Of a stretch of 40,681 nucleotides of DNA, positions 1-8,654 are shown in pieces. Positions within the stretch are counted from its first letter, which is position 1; each line of letters starts with the position of its first letter. Source of the stretch: Bacilli bacterium (GTDB taxonomy: Bacteria > Bacillota_I > Bacilli_A > RFN20 > CAG-826); the NCBI GenBank assembly GCA_028690575.1, contig JAQVAY010000003.1, positions 1 through 40,681 on the forward strand, written 5' to 3'. The notes below the pieces were generated by a model. It was not told the origin of the DNA, searched no databases, and worked only from the letters and a program-made list of their open reading frames with translations. The translations under genes and the position numbers were made by a program.

Positions 1-983
1 ACCAATTTAAATCCATCATCGATATCTTTCATAATCGCATCAATCATGTATTTTGAATCATAATTCCTATTAGGATCTATTTTATCGGCTGCATAAATGA
101 CTTTACCCATACGGTCCATTTTCGCATTGCCTGTCGCGTGAAATGTAATCGCTTTGATAATTGAGCGGTTCTGAATATTAAAATCAGTCTTGGCGATATA
201 AGAGCCTACAAATTGGTGAAAGGAAAAATTAGGCATATCCAAATATCTACGATAATGCTTTCTCATTATATCTTGGCTATTATGTTCTTTTCCAATGTCA
301 TGAAGGAAACCGGAAATATAATATAAGTCACCATTTCTAAGGTGATGCTTTTTAGCTATTTTATAAGCTAAATTTGCTACTGCCTTACTGTGATCAAATC
401 TTTTTGGTTTTAGATAAGATTTTATCTTCTTTATGTAATAAAGTTCATTATCTTCGATGTATTTAATGACTCTTTCGTCCAGTTTCAAGGAATGGAATGA
501 ACGGATGTCACTTGCGCTGACTTCCACCATTCTTCCTGGGACCATCATCATATTGTATTTTTTAATATTTTCTTCATTTAGTTCAATGTTTGGACGAGAC
601 ATGAAAATAATCTTTGCCCTCTTTGAAAGTTCTAAAGCCTCTTTCCAACGATGAAATTCGTTGACTTGATCACCACCGATAAGATAGAGAAGTTGATCAT
701 GAGGATATTTTTCTTGAAAATACCGAACTGTGTCGATTGAATAGTTTTGTTCTTTTCCACTGTTGACTTCAAATAAATCAATACTAAAACGCTTGTATTC
801 TTGAATGGATAATTTAATCATTTCCACCTTATCTTTGATAGGGGCAGATTCTTCTTTCCATATTGAAAGCGGAGAAGGCACAAAAATAACGTCAGCGTCA
901 AAATGCTTTGAAGCCAAACGCGCCATATTGATATGACCGAGATGAATCGGATCAAATCCTCCACCGAAAATGACTTTATTCAT
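1..983 (-). CDS. nadD: NadD-YqeK fusion: nicotinate-nucleotide adenylyltransferase plus HD-domain phosphohydrolase (3' end cut by window)
   Basis: The first 327 codons are present and the reading frame runs off the left edge. Residues 1 to about 185 are a NadD nucleotidyltransferase (NaMN + ATP to deamido-NAD): GGGFDPIHLGH at 7-17 is the (T/H)xGH-type nucleotide-binding motif and VSASDIR at 155-161 matches the C-terminal ISxTxIR signature. From about residue 192 the chain continues into a YqeK-type HD domain, with H198, the HD pair H228-D229, FHATG near 281-285 and YAADKIDPNR near 297-306. YqeK proteins hydrolyse diadenosine tetraphosphate. In Bacillus these are two adjacent genes; here they are one frame. 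The ATG lies 1 nt after the yhbY stop and has no Shine-Dalgarno sequence, so translation is probably coupled. The missing end should complete the HD domain. Confidence 0.9.
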   Translation of the reverse strand, partial: MNKVIFGGGFDPIHLGHINMARLASKHFDADVIFVPSPLSIWKEESAPIKDKVEMIKLSIQEYKRFSIDLFEVNSGKEQNYSIDTVRYFQEKYPHDQLLYLIGGDQVNEFHRWKEALELSKRAKIIFMSRPNIELNEENIKKYNMMMVPGRMVEVSASDIRSFHSLKLDERVIKYIEDNELYYIKKIKSYLKPKRFDHSKAVANLAYKIAKKHHLRNGDLYYISGFLHDIGKEHNSQDIMRKHYRRYLDMPNFSFHQFVGSYIAKTDFNIQNRSIIKAITFHATGNAKMDRMGKVIYAADKIDPNRNYDSKYMIDAIMKDIDDGFKL

Positions 984-984
984 G

Positions 985-1278
985 TTATTTTTTAAATTGA
1001 ATGACTGGTTTTTCTTTATTCCTGCGGAATAACACAATAACTTTTCCCACTACTTGAACGATATCAGCCTTAAGTTGAGTGGATAAATCCAAAGCGAGAG
1101 CCATAACTGAAGAGCTTGCGCCTTTTAAAACATCGATCTTTATTAATTCTTTAACAACAAGAGCTTTATCCAACATATCAATCAGTGTATCGCTAATCTC
1201 GTTTTTGCCGACTTGGTATCTGGTGGTAACCTTTTCCGCCATCGCTCTCAATTGCTTTTTTTCATGTGTTGATAACAT
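985..1278 (-). CDS. yhbY: YhbY/YqeI-family RNA-binding protein (CRM domain)
   Basis: A 97-residue protein that is a single CRM (YhbY) domain: the N-terminal KKQLRAMAEK helix, then the GKNEIS motif near residues 24-29 in the position of the family GKxG loop, and a C-terminal strand ending VIVLFRR. YhbY proteins associate with pre-50S ribosomal particles. Length is typical. It sits between yqeH and nadD as in other Bacillota, but aroE, which separates yqeH from yqeI in Bacillus, is absent. It starts 2 nt after the yqeH stop, so it is in the same operon. Confidence 0.9.
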   Translation of the reverse strand: MLSTHEKKQLRAMAEKVTTRYQVGKNEISDTLIDMLDKALVVKELIKIDVLKGASSSVMALALDLSTQLKADIVQVVGKVIVLFRRNKEKPVIQFKK

Positions 1279-1280
1279 AT

Positions 1281-2423
1281 TTATCTCAACTTTCCTAAAT
1301 ACTCTTTTAAAGCTGCTCCCTTAGGGAACATAACGCGAATGACTTGACCTTTAGCCACGAAAGAGGCCCAACAAAGTCCAGCGATGCCAATATCGTGCAC
1401 CTTTCCGTCTTTTTCCATCGTGTAATCAAATAGATCATAATCAGTGAAGGTGTTAAATCTTGAACTAACTGGTCTTAAAAACTTTTTATCGTAGTTTTCC
1501 ATCATTGTTTCACGAGCTTTTTTGGATAAAACTTTCTTTGATTCAACCATCTCGGCAGTATAAAGTTTGAAAGTCGTTGGTTTTCCACTAATCAATTCGA
1601 AACTCGCTAGCGAACCAATTAACAAAGTTTCGCCAGGGGAGAGAATTCTCGTCGTAGTTTTGATTTCTTTTTTAGGCGTGATGATTTTTTGAATGTCTTT
1701 TTCAACTTTTCCTAAGGTAGAAGTGACTAAAGAAAAGCCTGGAACTTCATAGAATGAGGCCGAATTGGAAAAAGGTATCTCTAGCAATTTGACAGATGTG
1801 CCTGGATAAACTTCCGTTTTAATCGCTCGACGAGTGTTATTCGTATAAGATTTGAGCATTCTATTGATGAGTGTTGTCTTTCCTGAAGTGTAAGAACCAA
1901 TCATATAAACATCATGTCCGGCGCGAACCTCAGAAAGACTATTTAACATATTAGCAATGTCGATGTTATCTGTGTTACCGAATAGCACAACTCCATAAGG
2001 AGTTAAACCAAACTCCGCAAAACGCTCATTTATGAAAGTTTTGAGTTGCTCCTTTTTTGTGTTTCTTGGAAATAGATCAAATTTAGTACCCGCCACAATG
2101 ACTTTTAACTTTTTTACCTTATTCACGACATCTGGATTTAATGTACCATTAAATGAGAATAAATCGACAACCCAAATGATGACAGCGTCGGTTGCGACCG
2201 CGTCGTCAAGTATCTTGAGAATTTCCTCATCAGCATCTCGTTCAAGCATACCAGTGTTGATAGCTTTCATTTTTTCATAGCAGCTAAAACAATAAAGAAC
2301 TTCTTTTTCAGCATTCGGAGCAAGCAAATGACTCCTGCCGATAAACCCCTTTTCATTTTCTTTGGCGCTTTGCAACACTTCACCGCAATGATAGCATCGC
2401 ATCACTCTTTTAACTTTTCCCAT
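1281..2423 (-). CDS. yqeH: YqeH, circularly permuted GTPase for 30S ribosome biogenesis
   Basis: A 380-residue YqeH-family GTPase. The N-terminal zinc finger has two CxxC pairs (C10/C13 and C45/C48). G motifs come in permuted order: the G4-like GTKFD near 111-115 precedes the P-loop GSYTSGKT near 176-183 and a G3-like EVPG. G4 carries Thr where NKxD has Asn, and G3 has Glu in place of the Asp of DxPG, so nucleotide specificity or turnover may be altered. YqeH is needed for small-subunit assembly in Bacillus. A GGAGG sequence 7 nt before the ATG supports the start, which overlaps the end of yqeG by 14 nt. Confidence 0.93.
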   Translation of the reverse strand: MGKVKRVMRCYHCGEVLQSAKENEKGFIGRSHLLAPNAEKEVLYCFSCYEKMKAINTGMLERDADEEILKILDDAVATDAVIIWVVDLFSFNGTLNPDVVNKVKKLKVIVAGTKFDLFPRNTKKEQLKTFINERFAEFGLTPYGVVLFGNTDNIDIANMLNSLSEVRAGHDVYMIGSYTSGKTTLINRMLKSYTNNTRRAIKTEVYPGTSVKLLEIPFSNSASFYEVPGFSLVTSTLGKVEKDIQKIITPKKEIKTTTRILSPGETLLIGSLASFELISGKPTTFKLYTAEMVESKKVLSKKARETMMENYDKKFLRPVSSRFNTFTDYDLFDYTMEKDGKVHDIGIAGLCWASFVAKGQVIRVMFPKGAALKEYLGKLR

Positions 2424-2943
2424 AAAAAGTCCTCCAGTCTGGTAATTTTCCCTTTTTCTTCAGATTATTTCTAAGTGGGATATCGATTAAACGATTTAAT
2501 CTAGTTGTCCATTGATCTTCATTTACTATTTTATCAGTTAATATAGCTTTTATGTCAGCAGCATTTGCTGCTCCAATATCGGTCATCAGTTGGTCTCCGA
2601 CAAGCATGACTTTGTCATGTTCTATGCCAGAAGCCTTTAAAAAACTCTTAATTTTTTTTGCAAAAGGTTTCATCGCGCTGCTAATACATTCGATTTGAAG
2701 AAAATGAGCGTATGTTTGAACTCTCTTCCCTCTATTGTTTGAAACAATAATAGGTGTAATCCCATGCTCCCTTAAATCATTTATCAAATTAATAGCTCTT
2801 AATGTCGGATAATAGATGCGATAAGAATCAAGAGTATTGTCTAGATCAAGCAATAAGTACTTTATTCCGAGTTGAGAATAAAAGGGTGTTTCAATATCAT
2901 AGATTGATTTTGCGTGAGCAAAGACTATTCTTCTAATACACAT
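2410..2943 (-). CDS. yqeG: YqeG family HAD-type phosphatase
   Basis: A 177-residue HAD-superfamily phosphatase of the YqeG (IIIA) family. The nucleophile motif DLDNTL is near residues 33-38, VSNN forms motif II, and VGDQLMTDIGAAN carries the acidic motif. Its physiological substrate is not established; relatives include mitochondrial phosphatidylglycerophosphate phosphatase. The open frame extends to a GTG at 2952, but the ATG at 2943 is preferred because it is a stronger start codon and lies about 4 nt after a weak GTGGA ribosome-binding sequence. First gene of the yqeG-yqeH-yhbY-nadD operon. Confidence 0.85.
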   Translation of the reverse strand: MCIRRIVFAHAKSIYDIETPFYSQLGIKYLLLDLDNTLDSYRIYYPTLRAINLINDLREHGITPIIVSNNRGKRVQTYAHFLQIECISSAMKPFAKKIKSFLKASGIEHDKVMLVGDQLMTDIGAANAADIKAILTDKIVNEDQWTTRLNRLIDIPLRNNLKKKGKLPDWRTFYGKS

Positions 2944-3068
2944 AAATTCCACTTTTATTTTATATTAAAAATAACATAGTGCCTAGTAATACGAACAAAA
3001 TCTCTTTTTCGATGGCTATTACGATAAAAAATACTAGACGTAACCTTCAAATATATTAATACTAAAAT

Positions 3069-3114
3069 ATTACTAAAAAACTACTAATTACATATTAAAC
3101 ATACAAAGTATGTT
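3069..3114 (-). repeat. 3' flank of parC: short hairpin and a repeat shared with the plsY 3' flank
   Basis: Just past the parC stop is a 7-bp inverted repeat with a 3-nt loop (3098-3114) but no good U-run, so it is a poor terminator. Next comes a 22-nt sequence (3069-3090) that matches 21 of 22 bases of the segment after plsY (8562-8583) when read on the strand of its own upstream gene. The rest of 2953-3112 shows no gene; it must hold the yqeG promoter, which I could not place with confidence. Confidence 0.5.
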
Positions 3115-5737
3115 ATTCTTCGTCATCGAATATCGAAATTTGTTCAAAGGTTCCCGATTCATCCTTAATGGTATTCTCAGGTGAATCTTTTTCTTTTTTA
3201 TCGACGACTGGGTTTTCTTTTTGCTTAATTTCTTTTTGAACAATCGGATGAGATGTTGAATCTTTGTTAATGCAATCTAACGAATCATCAAAGACATATT
3301 CGATTCTTGTTTTGCTTGGAATTGAAACATTCTTTTTTGCATACTTGTTTATATCCGTTAGATATAAATCTTCTACTTTATAAGACCAGATGTTCTGATT
3401 GTTTAAACCTAAGTTAACAATATATTCACCATCGACCTGATTTTTTGCTTTTAAGGAAGAAACAATACGATGGATGTCACTTTTAAAACATGGCATAATT
3501 TGCATTGGCTTTCCTAGCCTTGGTGTACACGCAACTTTATTAGGATCGAGCACACGCTCATGACCTTTGTCCGTGAAGATGAGGATTTTGGCTTTTTCCT
3601 CTTCATCAAAAGCGAACAAACTTATAGTTTGATTTTTTCCTAAGCCAGTGACAGATTTTACTCCGCCAGCTTTTGAACTTAAAATCGATAAATCATTTTC
3701 GTTGAACCGAGTGGCGTAGCCATCGCTAGTAAGAACAAGCAAGTCGCTATTTCCAGTCAACACTTGAACTCCTACCACTTCATCGCTGTTTAAGAGGCGC
3801 ATATAGCGAGAAAGACGTGGCCTTGAGTAGAAATCCAGCGAAGTGCTTGCCATTCGTTTGATTTGGCCAAAGCGACTTAATGATGATAGATAAATGTCTT
3901 CTCTCAACTTGCTAACGGCGATAGCTTTGATAATTTTTTCTCCAGCCCCTAGAGTTACAAAAGTATTAAGATGAGTTCCTTCATCTTTCCATTTTGTTTC
4001 ATTGATTTTGTGGACTGGAATGGAGGTGTAGTTTCCTAAATTGGTGAAGCAAATCAAATAGTCAGTGGTAAAGGCTTCTCCTGCGCTGACAAGACAATCA
4101 CCGCTTTTTAAACCTGGTAAAGCGTTAGCTCCTGAACCTTTGAACGACTTGATGGATGAGCGTTTAATATAGCCATCTCTTGTTACAGCAACAATAACAT
4201 TTTCTTTAGCGATTAAATCGCGCTTATCAATAGGCTCTATCTCAATTTTTCCTTCAACAGCAGTTCTTCTATCATCACCATATTTTAAGGCAATTTGTTT
4301 TAAATCTTTGATTAAAACACGATTCAATTTATTCGGATCTTCGAGAATTTCATTAAGAACGGCAATGTCTTTTTCTAATTGGACTTTTTCCTTCTCGAGA
4401 ACTTCCTCATCGGTGTGGCTCAATTTGTATAAAGGCATGGTGACAATTGCTTCTGCTTGTTCATTCGAAAAATTAAAGCGCTTGCATAAATTAACTTTTG
4501 AATCGTTTTTATCTTTACTCTTGCGAATGATATCCACAACCTCATTGATTGACAAAGAAGCGGTGATTAAACCGATAACGAGATGCAAACGATCGGTAAA
4601 CTTGCCTAAATCGAATTTGCTCTGACGAGTAATGACTTCGACTTGATGATCGATATAAGCATCGACAAATTCAATTAAAGATAGAGTTCTCGGTCTTCCA
4701 TTAACAATGGATACCATATTAGCAGAGTAGGAAGAAAACAATGAAGTTTTCTTCATTAAGTATTTCAAAAGCAAATCGGCCCTAGAGTCTTTTTTGCAAT
4801 CGATAACTATGCGAATACCTTTCCAGTCGCTCTCGTCACGCACTTCTAATAGGCCATTGACTGATTTGGAATGGATGATTTTATCTATTTCGTAAACCAA
4901 TTGAATTTTAACGACTTTATAAGGAATCTCGGTGATAACGATTTGCTGGAGATCTTTTGTTTTAATGATTTCTGCTTTGGCAGAAACTTCTATTCTTCCT
5001 CGGCCAGTTGTATAGATGTTTTTCAAGCCTTCTGATTCAAAAATTATTCCACCACCTGGGAAGTCAGGCCCCTTCACGAAATTGAGCAAATCTTCGGTTG
5101 TAGCGTTCTTATGATTAATACGATAAATAATAGCATCAATAACTTCTCTAAGGTTGTGTGGAGGTATTTCAGTTGCTAAAGCAACTGCAATTCCTTCAGT
5201 TCCGTTGACTAACAAATTGGGAAAACGGCTTGGCAAGACAATTGGTTCTAATTCAGTGTCGTCAAAATTGAGTTGCATTTCGACAGTGTTCTTATCAATG
5301 TTTTTCACTAGTTCATTGCTTAATTCACTGAGTCGAGATTCAGTATATCGATAAGCAGCAGGAGAGTCTCCATCAATCGATCCGTTATTACCTTGGAAAT
5401 CGATGAGAGGGTAGCGAACCTTCCAATCTTGGCTCATTCTTGCAAGAGCCTCATAAATGGAAGAGTCACCATGAGGATGGTAAGTACCCATTACTGTTCC
5501 CACGGTATGAGCGCATTTCTTGGTTGGCTTATTGAAAAGATTATTGCTCTTATACATCGAGAAAATAATTCTTCTTTGTACGGGCTTTAAACCATCGCGA
5601 ACATCTGGAATGGCGCGATCTTGAATAACATATTTAGCATAGGTGGCATAACGATCACCCATTACATTTTCTAAAGGCTCAATCGAGATATTTTCTTTGA
5701 TGGGTTCATCAATTATGACATCATTTTTCTTTGCCAT
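3113..5737 (-). CDS. parC: DNA topoisomerase IV subunit A
   Basis: An 874-residue type IIA topoisomerase A subunit. It is ParC rather than GyrA: the start reads YAKYVIQDRAIPDVRDG as in Gram-positive ParC, and the C-terminal domain has no GyrA-box (QRRGGKG) but has the ParC-like LSSKAGGVKSV. The breakage-reunion tyrosine is Y131 (RYTE), preceded by R130. The quinolone-resistance region reads HPHGDSSIYEA with S92 and E96 (E. coli ParC S80 and E84 equivalents) in wild-type form. The last ~50 residues are a charged tail ending QISIFDDEE, where Q866-F870 resembles a sliding-clamp-binding motif. It starts 3 nt after the parE stop, so the two are cotranscribed. Confidence 0.95.
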   Translation of the reverse strand: MAKKNDVIIDEPIKENISIEPLENVMGDRYATYAKYVIQDRAIPDVRDGLKPVQRRIIFSMYKSNNLFNKPTKKCAHTVGTVMGTYHPHGDSSIYEALARMSQDWKVRYPLIDFQGNNGSIDGDSPAAYRYTESRLSELSNELVKNIDKNTVEMQLNFDDTELEPIVLPSRFPNLLVNGTEGIAVALATEIPPHNLREVIDAIIYRINHKNATTEDLLNFVKGPDFPGGGIIFESEGLKNIYTTGRGRIEVSAKAEIIKTKDLQQIVITEIPYKVVKIQLVYEIDKIIHSKSVNGLLEVRDESDWKGIRIVIDCKKDSRADLLLKYLMKKTSLFSSYSANMVSIVNGRPRTLSLIEFVDAYIDHQVEVITRQSKFDLGKFTDRLHLVIGLITASLSINEVVDIIRKSKDKNDSKVNLCKRFNFSNEQAEAIVTMPLYKLSHTDEEVLEKEKVQLEKDIAVLNEILEDPNKLNRVLIKDLKQIALKYGDDRRTAVEGKIEIEPIDKRDLIAKENVIVAVTRDGYIKRSSIKSFKGSGANALPGLKSGDCLVSAGEAFTTDYLICFTNLGNYTSIPVHKINETKWKDEGTHLNTFVTLGAGEKIIKAIAVSKLREDIYLSSLSRFGQIKRMASTSLDFYSRPRLSRYMRLLNSDEVVGVQVLTGNSDLLVLTSDGYATRFNENDLSILSSKAGGVKSVTGLGKNQTISLFAFDEEEKAKILIFTDKGHERVLDPNKVACTPRLGKPMQIMPCFKSDIHRIVSSLKAKNQVDGEYIVNLGLNNQNIWSYKVEDLYLTDINKYAKKNVSIPSKTRIEYVFDDSLDCINKDSTSHPIVQKEIKQKENPVVDKKEKDSPENTIKDESGTFEQISIFDDEE

Positions 5738-5740
5738 ACT

Positions 5741-7690
5741 CTATTTGACCTCCTTTAAAAAATTATCTGTTTGTCGGAAATCGACGTTTTCTTCTACCCA
5801 TTTACGGCGAAGGACTATGTCCTTACCCATCAAGGTGGAAACACGATTCTCCGCTAAAAGCGGATCTTCAATATCAACTTGTATTAAAAGGCGGCTTTTT
5901 GGATCCATGGTTGTTTCTTTAAGTTGAATTGCATCCATTTCTCCTAAACCTTTATAACGAGAAATTTTGTAGCCAGCGCCTATTTTTTTCTTCGCTTCAT
6001 CTAACCCCTCATCGTCCCAAGCGTATTCTTGGGTGAGCTTACCTTTGTCTTCTTTATAGACTCGATAAAGAGGAGGAACAGCGATAAAAACATGACCTGT
6101 AGTGATCAAAGGTCTCATATAGTGATAGAAAAAAGTTAATAAAAGGGTTTGAATATGAGCACCATCGGTATCAGCATCGGTCATAATGATAATTTTTCCA
6201 TAATGGCTATCATTGATGTCAAAGGATTGACCAAAGCCTGCTCCGATTGTATTAATTATTGTGGCTATTTCTTCATTTTTTAAAACATTCGCCACAGGTA
6301 TTCCATCAGTGTTAAGTGGCTTTCCACGAAGTGGAAGAATAGCTTGATGAAGTCGGTCTCTACCTTTTTTAGCGCTTCCACCAGCGGAATCACCTTCAAC
6401 AATAAATAGTTCATTAAGCTTATATTCTTTACTTTGAGCTGGTGTCAATTTATCGGAAAGAATAACTTCGCTTTTAGTTTTTCTAGCGTTTCGAGCTTCA
6501 TCTTTGGCTTTTCTTGCTGCGATTCTCGCTTGTTGGGAATCAACACATTTCTTGATGATTGAAATGGCAATTTCTTTATTTTCCGTGAGATAATATGTGA
6601 ATTTATTATAGATAACATTTTGAACAATGTAGGTTGCTTCTTGCGTTCCCAATTTGCTTTTCGTTTGTCCTTCAAACTCATTAATTTCTTCTGGTATTTT
6701 GAGTGAAATCACGGCTGTTAAGCCTTCGCGAATATCTGTTCCGTCAAGTTTTTTGTTTCTTAACAAATTGTTGTTTTCAGCGAAATCGTTTACTGCTCTG
6801 GTGATACCTGTTTTGAAACCTACTTCATGGGTTCCACCATCCTTGGTACGAACATTATTCGCATAAGAAATTAGGGTTTCGTTGTAGTCAGCAGAACAAT
6901 ATTGGAGAGCGATTTCCGTGATAATTCCTGTGGCTTCATCACTGTCGTAAAAATCTGTTACAGGGGTGAGCGGCGTCTTATTAACGTTGATATTTTCGAC
7001 ATAAGCATAAAGCCCTCTTTCGTAATGAAATTCCTGTGTTTCGTTAGTTCTTTCATCTATTAAGATGAAAGTGACATCCTTCATTAAAAAAGCAGACTCT
7101 TGAAGATGCCCAGCAATTACTTCTCTTTTGAAGTCAACGGTTGAGAAAATTTTACTATCTGGTTTGAAGCGCACAAAAGTACCATGCTTTTTTGTGGTTC
7201 CAATTACTTCAAGAGGAGTAACGAGTTTTCCTCCATTCTCGAATCTTAAATGAGATATATTACCATCGTTATAAACGATGACATCAAGATATTCTGATAA
7301 AGCATTAGTTACAGAAGCCCCTACTCCGTGTAGACCCCCAGCGCTTTTATAGACAGCACTATTAAATTTACCACCAGCATGCAATTCAGAGAAAACGATC
7401 TCAACAGCAGGTTTGCCGGTTTCTTTATTGATGCCAGTTGGAATTCCTCTTCCTTCGTCTTGAACAGAACAAGAACCATCTTTATAGATGGTTACTGTAA
7501 TTTTATCTCCAAATCCAGAGAGAGCTTCGTCAACTGCATTATCGATAACTTCCCACACTAAATGATGAAGTCCACTTGTATTTGTTGAGCCAATATACAT
7601 GGCTGGTCTTTTTCTTACACCCTCAAGACCTTGGAGGATGTGAATATCATTAGCGGTGTACTGCAAAGACTTGTTTTTTTGTTCGTCCAT
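5741..7690 (-). CDS. parE: DNA topoisomerase IV subunit B
   Basis: A 649-residue GHKL ATPase-TOPRIM subunit that pairs with the adjacent ParC to decatenate chromosomes. ATP-site features are E47, D50 and N51 (WEVIDNAVDEA), DEGRGIP and GGLHGVGAS. The TOPRIM part has VEGDSAGGSA, PLRGKPLN and TDADTDGAHI, with the metal-binding acidic residues present. Length matches ParE of Bacillota. An AGGAGG lies 9 nt before the ATG. It is transcribed divergently from plsY, the arrangement seen in many relatives. Confidence 0.95.
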   Translation of the reverse strand: MDEQKNKSLQYTANDIHILQGLEGVRKRPAMYIGSTNTSGLHHLVWEVIDNAVDEALSGFGDKITVTIYKDGSCSVQDEGRGIPTGINKETGKPAVEIVFSELHAGGKFNSAVYKSAGGLHGVGASVTNALSEYLDVIVYNDGNISHLRFENGGKLVTPLEVIGTTKKHGTFVRFKPDSKIFSTVDFKREVIAGHLQESAFLMKDVTFILIDERTNETQEFHYERGLYAYVENINVNKTPLTPVTDFYDSDEATGIITEIALQYCSADYNETLISYANNVRTKDGGTHEVGFKTGITRAVNDFAENNNLLRNKKLDGTDIREGLTAVISLKIPEEINEFEGQTKSKLGTQEATYIVQNVIYNKFTYYLTENKEIAISIIKKCVDSQQARIAARKAKDEARNARKTKSEVILSDKLTPAQSKEYKLNELFIVEGDSAGGSAKKGRDRLHQAILPLRGKPLNTDGIPVANVLKNEEIATIINTIGAGFGQSFDINDSHYGKIIIMTDADTDGAHIQTLLLTFFYHYMRPLITTGHVFIAVPPLYRVYKEDKGKLTQEYAWDDEGLDEAKKKIGAGYKISRYKGLGEMDAIQLKETTMDPKSRLLIQVDIEDPLLAENRVSTLMGKDIVLRRKWVEENVDFRQTDNFLKEVK

Positions 7691-7716
7691 TACCCACTAC
7701 CTCCTAATCGCTCTTA

Positions 7717-7722
7717 ATTATA
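7717..7722 (-). promoter_or_regulatory. Probable -10 box of the parE-parC operon
   Basis: TATAAT on the minus strand, 26 nt upstream of the parE ATG and upstream of its AGGAGG. No convincing -35 hexamer is found at 16-18 nt, so this is a partial promoter call. Confidence 0.4.
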
Positions 7723-7733
7723 TACAAATTAAG

Positions 7734-7761
7734 TTGCAAATATAAAGTTATTTAGTAGAAT
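7734..7761 (+). promoter_or_regulatory. Probable sigma-A promoter of plsY
   Basis: TTGCAA (7734-7739), a 16-nt spacer and TAGAAT (7756-7761) lie in the 98-bp divergent region. A transcript would start near 7768, about 20 nt before the plsY ATG, which is preceded by GAGGG. Confidence 0.45.
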
Positions 7762-7788
7762 AAAAAGATAGGAAAACGAGGGTAAATT

Positions 7789-8553
7789 ATGAATATATTA
7801 TATAATATATTAGCAGTATTATTCAGCCTAATGGTTGGTTATTTACTTGGTTCTATCCCATCCTCTGTTTGGATTGGAAAAGCTTTTTTCAACCAAGATC
7901 CTCGTGATTACGGTTCCCGAAATGCCGGTGGCACGAATGCTGGAAGATTATGGGGAAAGAAAATCGGTTTATTAGTTATGATAATCGATATGTTCAAAGC
8001 CGGACTTTCGGTGTGGCTTTGTTGGTTTATTTTTTCTCGCATTCCTTTCGACAACGGCCAAACCCTTGTCGCTTCCGTCAATAATGTTGATAATTTTGGA
8101 ATGAACTTTTCTTATATAATCGCTTGGCCGGTTTACTGGGTTGCAACCATAGGTTGCATGGTCGGACATTGTTGGCCAATCTTCGCTCATTTTAAAGGTG
8201 GTAAAGGCGTAGCGGTATATGCTGGTTCTATTCTATTTACCTCATGGATGATTGCTTTTATTCCTGGAATTCTCTATTTTGTAATCCTCAAAATAAGCAA
8301 ACACGTTTCCCTCGCTAGTATTATTGCCCCTATTTGTTGCACACTATTAGCGTGGATTTGGGCCATTCTTTGTATGTTGGGCATCATTCCAACAAGCTTG
8401 TATTCATTGCCAACATACGGACCGAACCTATTGCCATCATGGGTCTTTGCCATCGTCCTTACTTTCCACTCAGTGATAGTCATTATTCGTCATTCTGAAA
8501 ACATCAAAAGACTTAAAGCCGGCACTGAACGAAAGATATCTTGGATGAAATAA
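7789..8553 (+). CDS. plsY: Glycerol-3-phosphate acyltransferase PlsY
   Basis: A 254-residue polytopic membrane protein of the PlsY family, which moves acyl groups from acyl-phosphate to glycerol-3-phosphate in the first step of phospholipid synthesis. Visible family motifs are GSIPSSVWIGK (21-31), GSRNAGGTNAGR (42-53) and GHCWPIFAHFKGGKGVA, which form the three conserved catalytic loops. It is longer than the usual ~200 residues owing to two extended loops, one rich in Asn and Asp near residues 85-103 and one near 190-215. Single-gene transcript with its own promoter and terminator, divergent from parE. Confidence 0.95.
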   Translation: MNILYNILAVLFSLMVGYLLGSIPSSVWIGKAFFNQDPRDYGSRNAGGTNAGRLWGKKIGLLVMIIDMFKAGLSVWLCWFIFSRIPFDNGQTLVASVNNVDNFGMNFSYIIAWPVYWVATIGCMVGHCWPIFAHFKGGKGVAVYAGSILFTSWMIAFIPGILYFVILKISKHVSLASIIAPICCTLLAWIWAILCMLGIIPTSLYSLPTYGPNLLPSWVFAIVLTFHSVIVIIRHSENIKRLKAGTERKISWMK

Positions 8554-8561
8554 ATAGTAAA

Positions 8562-8583
8562 TAATTAGTAGTTTTTAAGTAAT
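8562..8583 (+). repeat. 22-nt repeat shared with the parC 3' flank
   Basis: Located 8 nt past the plsY stop, immediately before the terminator hairpin. It differs from the reverse complement of 3069-3090 at one position only. A looser version lies after lepA (32966-32999). Confidence 0.5.
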
Positions 8584-8584
8584 T

Positions 8585-8606
8585 GCCTATCTATGATAGG
8601 CTTTTT
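8585..8606 (+). terminator. Rho-independent terminator of plsY
   Basis: A perfect 7-bp stem (GCCTATC / GATAGGC) with a 3-nt loop, followed by TTTTT and then CTTT. Confidence 0.85.
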
Positions 8607-8614
8607 CTTTCCGT

Positions 8615-8640
8615 AAAAAAAGCCCCCATTGCTGAGAGCT
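8615..8640 (-). terminator. Rho-independent terminator of the efp-yneF operon
   Basis: On the minus strand, a 7-bp stem (AGCTCTC with GGGGGCT, including two G-U pairs) around a 6-nt loop runs into seven T residues, 14 nt after the yneF stop. It faces the plsY terminator. Confidence 0.75.
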
Positions 8641-8654
8641 AGCTTATAAATATT

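Noticed and set aside
2953-3112. Possible small gene or RNA in the yqeG-parC gap
   Set aside because: No frame with a start and ribosome site and no strong structure; only the short repeat and a weak hairpin are seen.
3113-5737. Possibility that the parE/parC pair is gyrB/gyrA
   Set aside because: QDRAIPDVRDG, the lack of a GyrA-box and the AGGVKS C-terminal motif favour topoisomerase IV.
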